Assembly (NCBI GenBank): GCA_046350115.1
Contig: JAXMAZ010000018.1
Coordinates: 62,001 to 126,000 of the forward strand
DNA from: JAXMAZ01 sp046350115
GTDB taxonomy: Bacteria > Planctomycetota > Planctomycetia > Gemmatales > Gemmataceae
Direction of reading: 5' to 3'
Length of the DNA: 64,000 bases
Positions within the stretch are counted from its first letter, which is position 1. The number at the start of each line of letters is the position of its first letter. Positions 27,567 through 36,321 of this stretch are shown here, piece after piece. A model generated the notes under the pieces. It saw only the letters and a list, made by a program, of their open reading frames with translations, was not told the DNA's origin and did no database searches. The translations under genes and the position numbers were made by a program.

Positions 27567-28745
27567 TCAACGCCCGCTAGTCCTAGCTAGGAACTGTAGC
27601 CCGGCCTGCGACCCCAGCCCGACTCGGCAGACGGTGTCGAACTTGTACGCCGTCAGCACCTCGATGATCTGCCTCGCCTCCGCCTCGGACCCGGTGGTGA
27701 ACACCGGCCGGCCGGCCCGCTCGCACACCATCCACCGCCCCTCCCCGCCCCGCACCACCAGGTCGGCCGGGACGAACGACGTCCCCTTCACGTTGAACGG
27801 CACCCGGGTCGGGGCGGCCCCGTTGGCCAGGAAGAAGGTCATCCCGCCGACCCGGCAGAACTCGGTGAACCGCCCGTCCTGCACCACCTTGAGGGCATCC
27901 CGGGCGGTCCACTCGCTCTGGCCGAACCGGGCGAACACGTCCGGCCCGTGGGCCAGAACCCACTCGCCGCGGTCCTTGCGGACCTCCACCTTGCGGGGCT
28001 GGATGACCACCCGCTCGCCGACGTACCCGGTCCCGGCGATCGGCACCCCGGTCCGGGTGAGCGACTGCTCCTGGAGGGTGGCGGTGACGACGTTCGGCCC
28101 CGACGCGGCGGGTCCGGCCTTGGCGTCCCGGTCGACGTAGAAGTAGGCGAGGGCGGGGGTCGGGTTGCCGATGAACCCGACCCGGTTGAACCCGTACCGC
28201 TTGGCGACCGCCGCCGCCTGCTCGGCCCCGGGCCGGTCGGCCCCGAAGTTGAGCAGGATGGCCGCGTCGTCCCGGACCACCCACACCCCGCGGGTGGATT
28301 CGGCCCGGACGGTCAGCAGGTCGAGCGGGGCGGCCGCCTTGACCGGCGGCCGGATCGGCGGGGCGACCCCGTTCAACAGCCCGTACTCGACCACCGCCCG
28401 CTGGCTACCGATCGCCCCCCACTGGTTGACCCGCATGGTCCGGACGGTCACGGCCAGGTCGTTCGCCGCCCGCTGGTCCTCGCCGAAGCCGCGGACCTGC
28501 CCGGGAGCGAGCCGCACCACCCAGCCGTCGGCCACCCGCTCGGGGCGGACGGCGTCCGGGTGGACCGGGTGAAGAGCTTCCGGGAGTGGCAGGCGGACCG
28601 ACGGGTCGGCCCCGACCGGCGGGGCCGTGAGCGACTGCTCCGGCGGCGAAGGCGCGGTGACGGCCGGCGGAAGCAACCGGGGCGGGGACTGCGACGCCGC
28701 CGGCGGCTGGGACACGGTCAGGGCGAGAAGCGCGAGCGGGACCAT
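27567..28745 (-). CDS. exported protein with four imperfect internal repeats, planctomycete type
   Basis: 392 aa from ATG 28745 (MVPLALLALTVSQPPA, a signal peptide); an ATG at 28790 adds 15 Arg/Ser-rich residues and has no Shine-Dalgarno. After a Pro-rich stretch the protein shows four similar units of ~60-70 residues, each with a Trp near the start and ending in a V-G-x-hG/hG pattern: DGWVVRLAPGQVRGFGEDQR, GVWVVRDDAAILLNFGADRP, GEWVLAHGPDVFARFGQSEW and GRWMVCERAGRPVFTTGSEA. The second and third share F-x-x-FG followed by an Ala-rich helix. Likely a periplasmic or surface protein. Function unknown. Confidence 0.75.
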   Translation of the reverse strand: MVPLALLALTVSQPPAASQSPPRLLPPAVTAPSPPEQSLTAPPVGADPSVRLPLPEALHPVHPDAVRPERVADGWVVRLAPGQVRGFGEDQRAANDLAVTVRTMRVNQWGAIGSQRAVVEYGLLNGVAPPIRPPVKAAAPLDLLTVRAESTRGVWVVRDDAAILLNFGADRPGAEQAAAVAKRYGFNRVGFIGNPTPALAYFYVDRDAKAGPAASGPNVVTATLQEQSLTRTGVPIAGTGYVGERVVIQPRKVEVRKDRGEWVLAHGPDVFARFGQSEWTARDALKVVQDGRFTEFCRVGGMTFFLANGAAPTRVPFNVKGTSFVPADLVVRGGEGRWMVCERAGRPVFTTGSEAEARQIIEVLTAYKFDTVCRVGLGSQAGLQFLARTSGR

Positions 28746-28806
28746 GATGAACCCCCGACGGCAGGACCAACCGCCGGGAGATAGCGACATCGCGACGTGA
28801 AATCAA

Positions 28807-28845
28807 GTTTAGCCGCGAGGCGGAGGCTCCGCCTCGCGGCTAAAC
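28807..28845. terminator. 39-nt near-perfect palindrome, GCCGCGAGGCGG family (copy 2)
   Basis: GTTTAGCCGCGAGGCGGAG (28807-28825), one central base, then its complement to 28845. It is the minimal form of the repeat family at 6643 and 34004. It lies 3 nt past the stop of the 1,353-aa gene and is likely its terminator. Confidence 0.7.
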
Positions 28846-28848
28846 AGG

Positions 28849-31800
28849 TTACTTCAGCACTTCCAGCTTGATGTTCCGGAACCGCACCTCCAGCGGGCCG
28901 CCGCTGTGCATCTGCAGCCCGACCACCCCGCGGCGGCTCAGCTTCGCGTCATCGAGATCGACGCAGAGCTGGCCGTTGATCCACGTCCGCACCTTGCTCC
29001 CCTTCGCCTCGATCACGTACTCGTTCCACTGGTCCGGCTTGACGTGCTTCTCCCCGGACTCCTTCCACAACAGCCCGCGGCCGCTCTCCTCGTACAGCTT
29101 GCCCCACCACCCGGCCCCGGCGTCCGCCTGCGGGCCTTTCATCTCGCCGTCGGGCAGCGGCTCGCTGCGGAACTGGATGCCGCTGTTCTCCCTGTTCGGG
29201 GTCAGCTTCATCTGCAGCGTCAGCTTGAAGTCGGTGACTTCCATCGCCGACTTCAGGAACTCGTTCCGCTTCAGCCCGGTCTTGGTGACGCCGACGATCT
29301 CCCCGTTCTCCACCCGCCACAGCGACGTGTCCCCGACCCACCCGGTCAGGTCTTTGCCGTTGAAGAAGTCGGCCTGGTTCTCCGGGGTGGCCAGCAGCGG
29401 CACCTGCTGCGGGTGCCGCAGGTAGGCGAACAGCACCTTGATGTCCGCCTCGGACACCTGCTTGGTCAGGTCGTCCGGCATCATCGACTGGTCGGACGCG
29501 GTCCGCTTCTCCACGTCCGCGGCCGGGATGGTCAGCGTCTCGGTGGCGGTGACGACGGTCAGAACCGTCTTCGTCTCCTCCTTGACGATGCCGGTAACGA
29601 CCCGGCCGTCGGCCAACTCCAGCCGAGTGGCCGCGTACTCCTTCGGGATGACGGCGGACGGGTCGAAGATGTTTTCCATCAGGTAGTTCAGGTCGCCGCG
29701 GTTGGCCCCAGTGATGTCCGGGCCGACCTTGCCGCCGACCCCGTACAGTGTGTGGCACTGCTGGCACACCTTGGCGAACACCGCCCGTCCCCGGGCCAAG
29801 TCCTGCTGTCCCTGGTACGGGGCGGTCAGCTTTTTCTGCCACTCGGCGATGAGTTGCTTCCGCTCGGCCGGGCTTTCCCGCAGTTGGCCCCACACCTCGC
29901 CGATCCGTTTGGTCAGGGCGGCGTCGTTCAGGTTGCGGAGCTGGCGGACGGTCTCGGCCGGCACGTCGGCCGCCGGGATCGCCTTCGCCCCGATGGCGTC
30001 GAGCAGGACGGCGGCGTAGCTCGGCCGGCTGGCCAGGGTGCTGACCGCGTCCCGCTTCTCGGCTGCCGACAGCGACGTGTAGGCGATCAGCAGGGCAGCC
30101 GCAGCTTTCGGCTCGTCGTAGGCGGCCAGCCCGCGGATGGCGGCGGCCCGCATCGCCGGCTCGGCCATCAGCTTGACCAGCACCGGGGCGAGCTGCTTGT
30201 CCTTCGCTGCGAGCAGAGTGGCCAGTGCCGTTCGTCGTTGGGCCAAGGCCGCATTCCCGTCGGCGAGGGTGGCCCGTAGCCGGTCGAACGCCTTCGCGTC
30301 CCCGAGCGCGACGCCGACCGCTAAAGTCGCCGAGCGAACGTCCGCGTTGTCCGACTGGAGGAAGGAGTCGAACGTCAGCGCCCAGTCCTGCGGCAGCTGC
30401 TCCCACTTCTTCAGTTTGAGCGCGTCGGCCAGCCCACGGAGGGCGACCAGCCGGTGTTCGGCATTCGACTGAGCGAGCGTGTACAGAGCATTCAGCCCGT
30501 CCACGGTGCCGAGGGCGGCCACCCGCCGAGCCATCAGCGGCAGGAGGAACGGGTCAGGGTTATCGGCGGCGAGGAGCTTTGGGTTCTTCGCCACCTCCGG
30601 CTCGGTCAGATACCAGGCCATGTGCGGCAGTAGCGGGTCACCGGAGAGGTCTTTACCCCGACCGATTTGCCCCTCCCACCCTACCACCGCACGCCCGTCG
30701 CTGACCCGCAGCAGTGCCGACGCGATCTGCCGCTGTTCGACCGGAGTGGTCGGCTGGTCCGACAGCCGCCAACCGTGCTCCGGATTCGTCCGGTTCATCA
30801 GGGTGTCGTACGTTTTGCGATCCCCTTCGATGAACGCCCGCCACAGCCAGCCGCGGACGTATTCGGACTTATCGTTCCGCATCCGGTAGATGGTGTCGGC
30901 GTCGAGACCGCCGGTCACTAGCAGCGCCCACAGCCCCCGCAACCGCCGGAGCGGATCGGGATTCTCGACAGCGATCTTGGTCAGCGCCGTTTGCGTGTCC
31001 CAGCTCAGCTTCGCGTCGCGGCCCACCGCCGCCCGCTCCTGGAGCAGCCGGCGGGCGGTGCGGACGTACCAGTCGTTGTCGTGCAGTTGGTACTGCACCA
31101 ACTCAGCGTCGCTGCACTTGGACAGGTCCACCCCGGCGACCGGTTTGGTCCCCTTGTAGCTGATCTTGTACACCCGGCCGTTCGTCCGGTCCCAGATCTC
31201 CGGCTCGTTCCGGTGGCACGCCTGCTTGTCGTACCAGTCGATCAGGTACACGTTCCCGTCCGGCCCGTACCGCAGGTTGATGAACCGCGCCCACTCGTCG
31301 TTCGCCAGCAGGAAGTCCTTGCCGTGCTTGGCCACGTACCCGCTCCCCTGCGGCACCGGGATGTCCACGTTCAGCCGCCGGCCGTGGATGTTGCCCATGA
31401 ACAACTGGCCGCGGTACTCCTTCGGCCAGGCGCCGCCGAGGTAGCACATGAGGCCGCAGTGGGCGTGCCCGCCGCCCAGGCTGTCGCTCTTGTTGTTCCC
31501 GCCGTGCGGGTTGTTGCCGACGTAGTGCCGGTGGTCGGCGATGGTGGTGATCTCGGTGTACGTGTACGGGTTGAAGTGCTGCCCCGCCTGCCGCTCGTAC
31601 CGCCCGCCCTGGACGATGTGGTAGCAGTGCGGGATGACGCACGCCTCGATGAAGAACTCGCCCACGTCGTTGTAGTCCAGCCCCCACGGGTTCGACGTGC
31701 CGTGGGCAAACACCTCGAACGTGTGCTTGACCGGGTGATACCGCCAGATGCCGGCGTTGATCGGCACCCGCTGGGCGGCTGGCGTCCCCGGCTTGCCGAC

Positions 31801-32910
31801 CCGGCTGTGGGTGAAGACGCCGTGGCAGCCGTACAGCCAGCCGTCCGGCCCCCAGGTGAAGGTGTTGAGCGTCTCGTGGGTGTCCTGGTAGCCCCAGCCG
31901 TCGAGCAGGATTTGCGGCGGCCCGCTGGGCTTGTCCGTGGCCTTGTCATGCGGCACGAACACCAGGTACGGGGCGGCCCCGACCCACACCCCGCCGAACC
32001 CGACCTCCAGCCCGGACACCAGGTTCAGCCCCTCCATGAAGACGGTCCGCTTGTCGTGCTTGCCGTCCCCGTCGGTGTCTTCGAGGATGATGATCCGGTC
32101 GCCCTTGGCTTTCTCCGCGTCCGGCAGCACCGGGCCGGGGGACGGGTGCCGCTTCGGGTAGATGTACGCCTCGGCCACCCACACCCGGCCCCGCTCGTCC
32201 AGGCACATGGCCACCGGCTGATGCACGTCCGGTTCGCCGGCGAACAGCTTGACCTCGAACCCTTCCGGCACCGTCATCGCCGCCGCCGCCAGCTCCGGCG
32301 GCAGACCGGCGAACTTGTACTCGTCCGCCTTCGCCGGGGCGGCCGGCCGCTTGTGCTGGTCCGGGATGACCGGCTGGACGGTGTGGAACCGGAAGTCGTC
32401 GAAGTTGAGGTGCCCCCACCCGTCCGACCGCCGGTCCACCAGCCGGATTAGTAACTGCTTGCCGACGTGCCGGCTCAGGTCCACCGTCACCCGCCGCAGG
32501 TCTTCCTCGTCCAGCCCGCTGACCCGCAGGACGACCTCGTTCCGCGGCTGCAACACCAGTTCGACGCAGGTGTCGGTGTGACTCCCGCCGCCGATCAGGA
32601 AGCTGGCCCACGGGTGCGTCACCGTGAACGGCACGCTGGTCAGGGTGCCCCGCGGCTTGTCCCCGGCCCGCTCGAACGAGCCGACCCAGTACCGCCCCTG
32701 GTGCCGGGACTTCATGTCCTTCCGCCGCTTCGAGACGGCGTCCCCGTCGACCGGCTGGTTCTTGAAGGCGTCCCCGTCGGCGGTCCAGTCGCGGAGGGTG
32801 CCGTCCTCGAAGTCGAGGTTGAGCGGCCGGCCGTCCGGGGCGGTCGGCAGGACGCCTTCCGGCGGGGTCGGCGGGGCGGCCAGGGCGAGGGCGAGGAGGA
32901 GTGGGGTCAT
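28849..32910 (-). CDS. PVC-type heme-binding (CxxCH) dehydrogenase fused to DUF1080, giant secreted protein
   Basis: 1,353 aa, ATG 32910, signal peptide MTPLLLALALAAPPTP. In order: an N-terminal beta-sandwich (~30-180), a PVC membrane-bound-dehydrogenase beta-propeller starting at VPEGFEVKLFAGEPDVHQPV (~215; repeated DxxGRVWVAEA, GPDGWLYG, GPDGNVYLIDW), HEAT-like helical repeats (~620-980), a c-type cytochrome with FAKVCQQCHTLYGVGGKVGPD (CxxCH, about 1052-1056), and a C-terminal DUF1080 fold from FFNGKDLTGW. Planctomycetes encode many such proteins, presumed to oxidise sugars or related compounds in the periplasm. It is complete and in frame. It lies 78 bp downstream of the IS630 insertion, so its promoter may have been affected. 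Confidence 0.92.
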   Translation of the reverse strand: MTPLLLALALAAPPTPPEGVLPTAPDGRPLNLDFEDGTLRDWTADGDAFKNQPVDGDAVSKRRKDMKSRHQGRYWVGSFERAGDKPRGTLTSVPFTVTHPWASFLIGGGSHTDTCVELVLQPRNEVVLRVSGLDEEDLRRVTVDLSRHVGKQLLIRLVDRRSDGWGHLNFDDFRFHTVQPVIPDQHKRPAAPAKADEYKFAGLPPELAAAAMTVPEGFEVKLFAGEPDVHQPVAMCLDERGRVWVAEAYIYPKRHPSPGPVLPDAEKAKGDRIIILEDTDGDGKHDKRTVFMEGLNLVSGLEVGFGGVWVGAAPYLVFVPHDKATDKPSGPPQILLDGWGYQDTHETLNTFTWGPDGWLYGCHGVFTHSRVGKPGTPAAQRVPINAGIWRYHPVKHTFEVFAHGTSNPWGLDYNDVGEFFIEACVIPHCYHIVQGGRYERQAGQHFNPYTYTEITTIADHRHYVGNNPHGGNNKSDSLGGGHAHCGLMCYLGGAWPKEYRGQLFMGNIHGRRLNVDIPVPQGSGYVAKHGKDFLLANDEWARFINLRYGPDGNVYLIDWYDKQACHRNEPEIWDRTNGRVYKISYKGTKPVAGVDLSKCSDAELVQYQLHDNDWYVRTARRLLQERAAVGRDAKLSWDTQTALTKIAVENPDPLRRLRGLWALLVTGGLDADTIYRMRNDKSEYVRGWLWRAFIEGDRKTYDTLMNRTNPEHGWRLSDQPTTPVEQRQIASALLRVSDGRAVVGWEGQIGRGKDLSGDPLLPHMAWYLTEPEVAKNPKLLAADNPDPFLLPLMARRVAALGTVDGLNALYTLAQSNAEHRLVALRGLADALKLKKWEQLPQDWALTFDSFLQSDNADVRSATLAVGVALGDAKAFDRLRATLADGNAALAQRRTALATLLAAKDKQLAPVLVKLMAEPAMRAAAIRGLAAYDEPKAAAALLIAYTSLSAAEKRDAVSTLASRPSYAAVLLDAIGAKAIPAADVPAETVRQLRNLNDAALTKRIGEVWGQLRESPAERKQLIAEWQKKLTAPYQGQQDLARGRAVFAKVCQQCHTLYGVGGKVGPDITGANRGDLNYLMENIFDPSAVIPKEYAATRLELADGRVVTGIVKEETKTVLTVVTATETLTIPAADVEKRTASDQSMMPDDLTKQVSEADIKVLFAYLRHPQQVPLLATPENQADFFNGKDLTGWVGDTSLWRVENGEIVGVTKTGLKRNEFLKSAMEVTDFKLTLQMKLTPNRENSGIQFRSEPLPDGEMKGPQADAGAGWWGKLYEESGRGLLWKESGEKHVKPDQWNEYVIEAKGSKVRTWINGQLCVDLDDAKLSRRGVVGLQMHSGGPLEVRFRNIKLEVLK

Positions 32911-32988
32911 GGCAGGGCCGGCGGGGAGGGTGACGGCGGGAGGGCTGATTCCGTGATACCGGACCGGGCCGACCGGGACAAGCGGTTA

Positions 32989-34003
32989 GAGCGGTTTGCA
33001 GTTGGTTGTAGCGCGGTCGGGGCGGATCGGGTATGACGGAGCCAATCCCGGAGGGTTGGCCATGCGGGCGTACTCGGCGGACTTGCGGTCGCGGGTGCTG
33101 GCGGCGGTTCAGGGTGGGCGTCGCCGCCGGCGGTGGCCGAGCAGTTCGGGGTGAGCGCGTCGTGGGTGCGGCGGGTCCGCCAGCGGCACCGGGACGGCGG
33201 GGAGACGAGCCCGCGGCGGCGGGGGCACCGGCGGGAAGCACTGGCGGCCGACGGGGACCGCATCCGGCAGGCCATCGCCGCCGACCCGGACGCCACCCTG
33301 GCCGAGTTGAAGGCCCGGCTCGACCTGGCGGTCAGCCTGGCCACCCTCTGGCGGGCCATCGCCCGGCTCGGGCTGACGCTCAAGAAAGTCGGTCCGCGCG
33401 GCCGAGCAGGACCGCCCGGACGTAGCCGCCGCCCGCGGCTGCCTGGCGGACCGCCCAGACCGCCCTCGACCCGGAGCGGCTGGTGTTCGTGGACGAGACG
33501 TGGGCGAGCACGGCCATGAGCCGGCGGATGGCCCGCGGGCGGAGGGGCGAGCGGGTGGTGTGCCCGGCCCCCCACTCGCACTGGAAGACGACCACCTTCG
33601 TGGCCGCCCTGCGGAGCGACCGGCTGACCGCCCCGATGGTGATCGACGGGGCCATGACCGGCGACCACTTCGTCGCCTACGTGCGGCAGGTGCTGGTGCC
33701 CACCCTGCGGGCGGGGGACGTGGTGGTGTGGGACAACCTGGCCTGCCACAGGCGGGCGGAGGCGCGGGCGGCGGTGGCGGCGGTCGGGGCGGAGGTGCGG
33801 TTCCTGCCCGCCTACTCACCCGACCTGAACCCGATCGAGAACGCGTTCAGCAAGCTGAAGGCGATGCTGCGGGCAGCGGAGGAGCGCCATCGACGGGCTG
33901 TGGGGCGCTCCTCGGCCGATCACTCGACGCCTTCTCCGCCGACGAGTGCCGGAACTACTTCCGGCACGCCGGGTACGACGCTACAACCAACTGCAAACCG
34001 CTC
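32989..34003 (+). mobile_element. IS630-family insertion sequence, decayed
   Basis: 1,015 bp bounded by perfect 25-bp terminal inverted repeats: 32989-33013 (GAGCGGTTTGCAGTTGGTTG...) and 33979-34003. TA dinucleotides flank both ends (32987-32988 and 34004-34005), the target duplication expected of IS630/Tc1-mariner elements. The internal transposase gene is frameshifted. The right-hand TA is also the first dinucleotide of the inverted repeat 34004-34120. Confidence 0.92.
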
Positions 34004-34006
34004 TAG
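33063..34006 (+). pseudogene. IS630-family transposase, multiply frameshifted
   Basis: The ~300-aa protein can be rebuilt only by changing frame at least four times. Frame 1 from 33063: MRAYSADLRSRVLAAVQGG. Frame 2 to ~33388: AEQFGVSASWVRRVRQRHRD (helix-turn-helix). A short third frame ~33390-33440: SVRAAEQDRPDVAAAR. A fourth ~33441-33885: RLVFVDETWAST, VVWDNLACHRR and FLPAYSPDLNPIENAFSKLK, holding the DDE catalytic residues (D of VDE, D of WDN, E of PIE). Then frame changes again until FSADECRNYFRHAGYD and a TAG formed with the target TA. It is unlikely to be active. Confidence 0.9.
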
Positions 34007-34120
34007 CCGCGAGGCGGAGGCTCTGCGAAGCCGAGCGCGGCGACCGCGTGCCGGGGCATCGCGATCGCTGAATCGGGGCGCGGGTTCCGCGCTCGGCGCC
34101 GAAGACCCGCCTCGCGGCTA
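34004..34120. repeat. 117-bp inverted-repeat element, GCCGCGAGGCGG family (copy 3), abutting IS630
   Basis: TAGCCGCGAGGCGG (34004-34017) and CCGCCTCGCGGCTA (34107-34120) are perfect 14-bp ends. The inner part also folds (GAGCGCGG against CCGCGCTC). Its left TA is shared with the IS630 end. Confidence 0.78.
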
Positions 34121-34462
34121 ACCGGTCGCGGGCGGGAACGCAGCCGCCCGGGGTTCTCCGGGCGGCTGGCGGCAGGTCGGCTCGGTCGGCTGGTCGGGCC
34201 ATGAGGCCCGGGGATGGACGGTGATGTCGCCGGTCCGGCGGGGCTGGGGCGTGCAGGGGGCTGCGAGGGGGTCGCCACAGGCTGCCTCAGGGTGGCTCAC
34301 AATTCCGCCACGCTGATGGCCGAAGTTTAGCGGTCGCGTGGACTTTTCACCACAGGGAAACCGTGCCGATCAGGAAAACTGTGGCCTTGCTCCCCCCGAG
34401 TGATAAGCCGCGTTAGCGGGCGCCGCCTCGTTCTGAGAAGGGACGCTGTCAGCGGACCGTCG
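34121..34462. other. intergenic stretch with one hairpin
   Basis: No convincing gene on either strand. A perfect hairpin lies at 34143-34166 (GCCGCCCGG, 6-nt loop, CCGGGCGGC) without a clear T tract. The rest is somewhat less GC-rich toward 34320-34440 and looks unstructured. Confidence 0.5.
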
Positions 34463-34620
34463 GGTAGTGTCTCAGTTCGAGTCCCCTCCCCTTTGTGGGG
34501 GAGGGTTAGGGTGGGGGGTGGGACTCCCCGCCCGCCCGGAGACTCGGGAGCGGCAGGGGTCGTGACCCCCACCCTAACCCTCCCCCACAAAGGGGGAGGG
34601 GACCGAACTGAGACACTACC
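34463..34620. repeat. 158-bp inverted repeat with ~55-bp arms downstream of recQ
   Basis: Arms ~34463-34516 (GGTAGTGTCTCAGTTCG..., then CCTCCCCTTTGTGGGGGAGG) and ~34566-34620 (...CCGAACTGAGACACTACC) are nearly perfect complements. The arms themselves hold a small hairpin around CCCTTTGTGGGG. It ends 24 nt from the recQ stop and may terminate it. Its size and TIR structure suggest a MITE. Confidence 0.82.
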
Positions 34621-34643
34621 GACCGTCGCCGGACGCCCCGCCG

Positions 34644-36092
34644 TCACTCGCAGCAGTCGCAGTGGCCGCACCCGCCGGGCAGCTCCTCCCCCTCGAAGTA
34701 GTCGAGTACCGCCCGCCACCGGCACCCCTTCCCCTCGGCGAACGCCACCAGCCGGGCCAGCTTCTCCTTGTCCCGCTCCCGCCGGTCCTGGTACGCCCGG
34801 CCGGCACGGGCGAGGTCGTCCCGGGTCAGGTGCTTCTGAACAAGCCCCAGTCGCCCGCCCGCTTCCCGGCGGACGATCCCCCGGCCGGCCAACACCTCCA
34901 GGCACACTTTCAGCTTGCCGACCGGCAGCGGGGCGATCGGGGCCAGGTCGTCGAACGTGGCCGCCGGGTGGTCGGTAAGCCGTTGCAGGGCGTGGTAGCA
35001 GTTCACCAGGTCGGCGTCGTCCGGATACCGGCCGCCGGTGAAAAACCGCTGCAGCTTCTGGTCGGCCGGGTCGTACAGGAGCAGGCCGTCGGCCGGCTCC
35101 CCGTCCCGCCCGGCCCGGCCGACCTCCTGGTAGTACGCCTCCAGGGTCGGCGGCAGGTGGTAGTGGGCCACCCAGCGGATGTCCGGCTTGTCGATCCCCA
35201 GCCCGAAAGCGTTGGTCGCCACCAGAGCGTCCACCTCGCCGGCCATGAACCGGTCCTGGGCGTCCGCCCGCCGCTTCGGGGACATCTTGCCGTGATACCC
35301 GGCGACCACCACCCCGCGGTCGTCCAGCCAGTCGGTCAGCTCGTCCACCGTCTTCACCGTCGCCGCATACACGATCCCGAGACCCGGCTCGGACTGGACG
35401 TGTTCGAGCACCGCCTGCCGCTTGGTCGAGTCGCCGACCGCCTTGCGGACCGACAGCCGCAGGTTCGGCCGGTAGAACCCGGTGTGAACGACCTCGGCGT
35501 CCGGGATGCGGAGCTTGTCCAGCACGTCTTCGAGCACGTCCGGGGTGGCGGTCGCGGTCAGGGCCAGGACCGGCGGCCGGCCGAGGTCGTCGATCGCCTC
35601 CCACAGGCTGAGGAAGTCCGGCCGGAAGTCGTGGCCCCACTGGCTGACGCAGTGCGCCTCGTCCACCACGAACAGGTCGATGAGCGTCCGCCCGAGTACC
35701 GCCCGGAACTCCGGCTGGGCGAGCTGCTCCGGGGTGGTGTAGACGAACTCGACCCGGCCGGCGGCGATATCTTCCTCGATCTGCCTCCGCTCGGTGGCGG
35801 ACAGGGTGCTGTTCACCACCACCGCCGAGATGCCCTTCGACGTGAGCGCGTCCGCCTGGTCTTTCATCAGGGCGATGAGCGGGCTGACGACCACCGTTGT
35901 GCCGTCCAGTTCCAGGGCCGGCAGTTGGAAGCACAGGCTCTTACCAGACCCGGTCGGCATGACGATGAGCGCGTCCTTGCCGGCAATGGCGGACCGGACC
36001 GCCTCCAGTTGGCCGGGTCGGAACCGACGGAACCCGAAGTGTTCCCGGAGGCGGTCGCGGAGGTAGCCGGGCGTGGTGGTCGTCGCGGACAC
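34644..36092 (-). CDS. recQ: RecQ-family ATP-dependent DNA helicase, short form
   Basis: 482 aa, ATG 36092. Superfamily 2 motifs: RFRPGQLEAV (motif 0), MPTGSGKS (Walker A, K51), DEAHCVSQWGHDFR (Walker B DEAH 144-147 plus the RecQ aromatic loop), LTATATP (motif III), and QEVGRAGRDG (motif VI). The Zn-binding part of the RQC region is present at the end (CRWRAVLDYFEGE...CGHCDCCE). The protein stops there: the winged helix and HRDC domain of E. coli RecQ (609 aa) are missing, as in other short RecQ proteins. It unwinds 3'-5' in recombination repair. Confidence 0.95.
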   Translation of the reverse strand: MSATTTTPGYLRDRLREHFGFRRFRPGQLEAVRSAIAGKDALIVMPTGSGKSLCFQLPALELDGTTVVVSPLIALMKDQADALTSKGISAVVVNSTLSATERRQIEEDIAAGRVEFVYTTPEQLAQPEFRAVLGRTLIDLFVVDEAHCVSQWGHDFRPDFLSLWEAIDDLGRPPVLALTATATPDVLEDVLDKLRIPDAEVVHTGFYRPNLRLSVRKAVGDSTKRQAVLEHVQSEPGLGIVYAATVKTVDELTDWLDDRGVVVAGYHGKMSPKRRADAQDRFMAGEVDALVATNAFGLGIDKPDIRWVAHYHLPPTLEAYYQEVGRAGRDGEPADGLLLYDPADQKLQRFFTGGRYPDDADLVNCYHALQRLTDHPAATFDDLAPIAPLPVGKLKVCLEVLAGRGIVRREAGGRLGLVQKHLTRDDLARAGRAYQDRRERDKEKLARLVAFAEGKGCRWRAVLDYFEGEELPGGCGHCDCCE

Positions 36093-36156
36093 GTCGTCAT
36101 CCTTCCGTCAGGGTGCGGAGCCGGTTGGGCCGAGGGGTGCAAACCCGGGCCAACGA

Positions 36157-36272
36157 CCCGCGAGCCGCGCCCGCAGGTCGCGGGTGACGACCTCAACCGG
36201 TCCCAGCGACTTCGGAGTCGCAAGTGGTGGCGGGTAGTCGTCACCCGCGACCTGCGGTCGCGGCTCGCGGGT
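36157..36272. repeat. inverted repeat, same family as 8230-8368
   Basis: Arms 36157-36192 and 36237-36272 (core CCGCAGGTCGCGGGTGACGAC) pair with one mismatch. The arm sequence is shared with 8230-8347, but the loop is different. It occupies most of the space between the divergent recQ and topoisomerase genes. Confidence 0.8.
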
Positions 36273-36321
36273 CACTCGGCACGTCACTTGCGTTCACCGG
36301 CCGGGTGGAGGTCCGTTGCTC

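Noticed and set aside
33063..34006. Active IS630 transposase
   Set aside because: The DDE residues fall in one frame but the N- and C-terminal parts are in others, with at least four indels within 950 bp.
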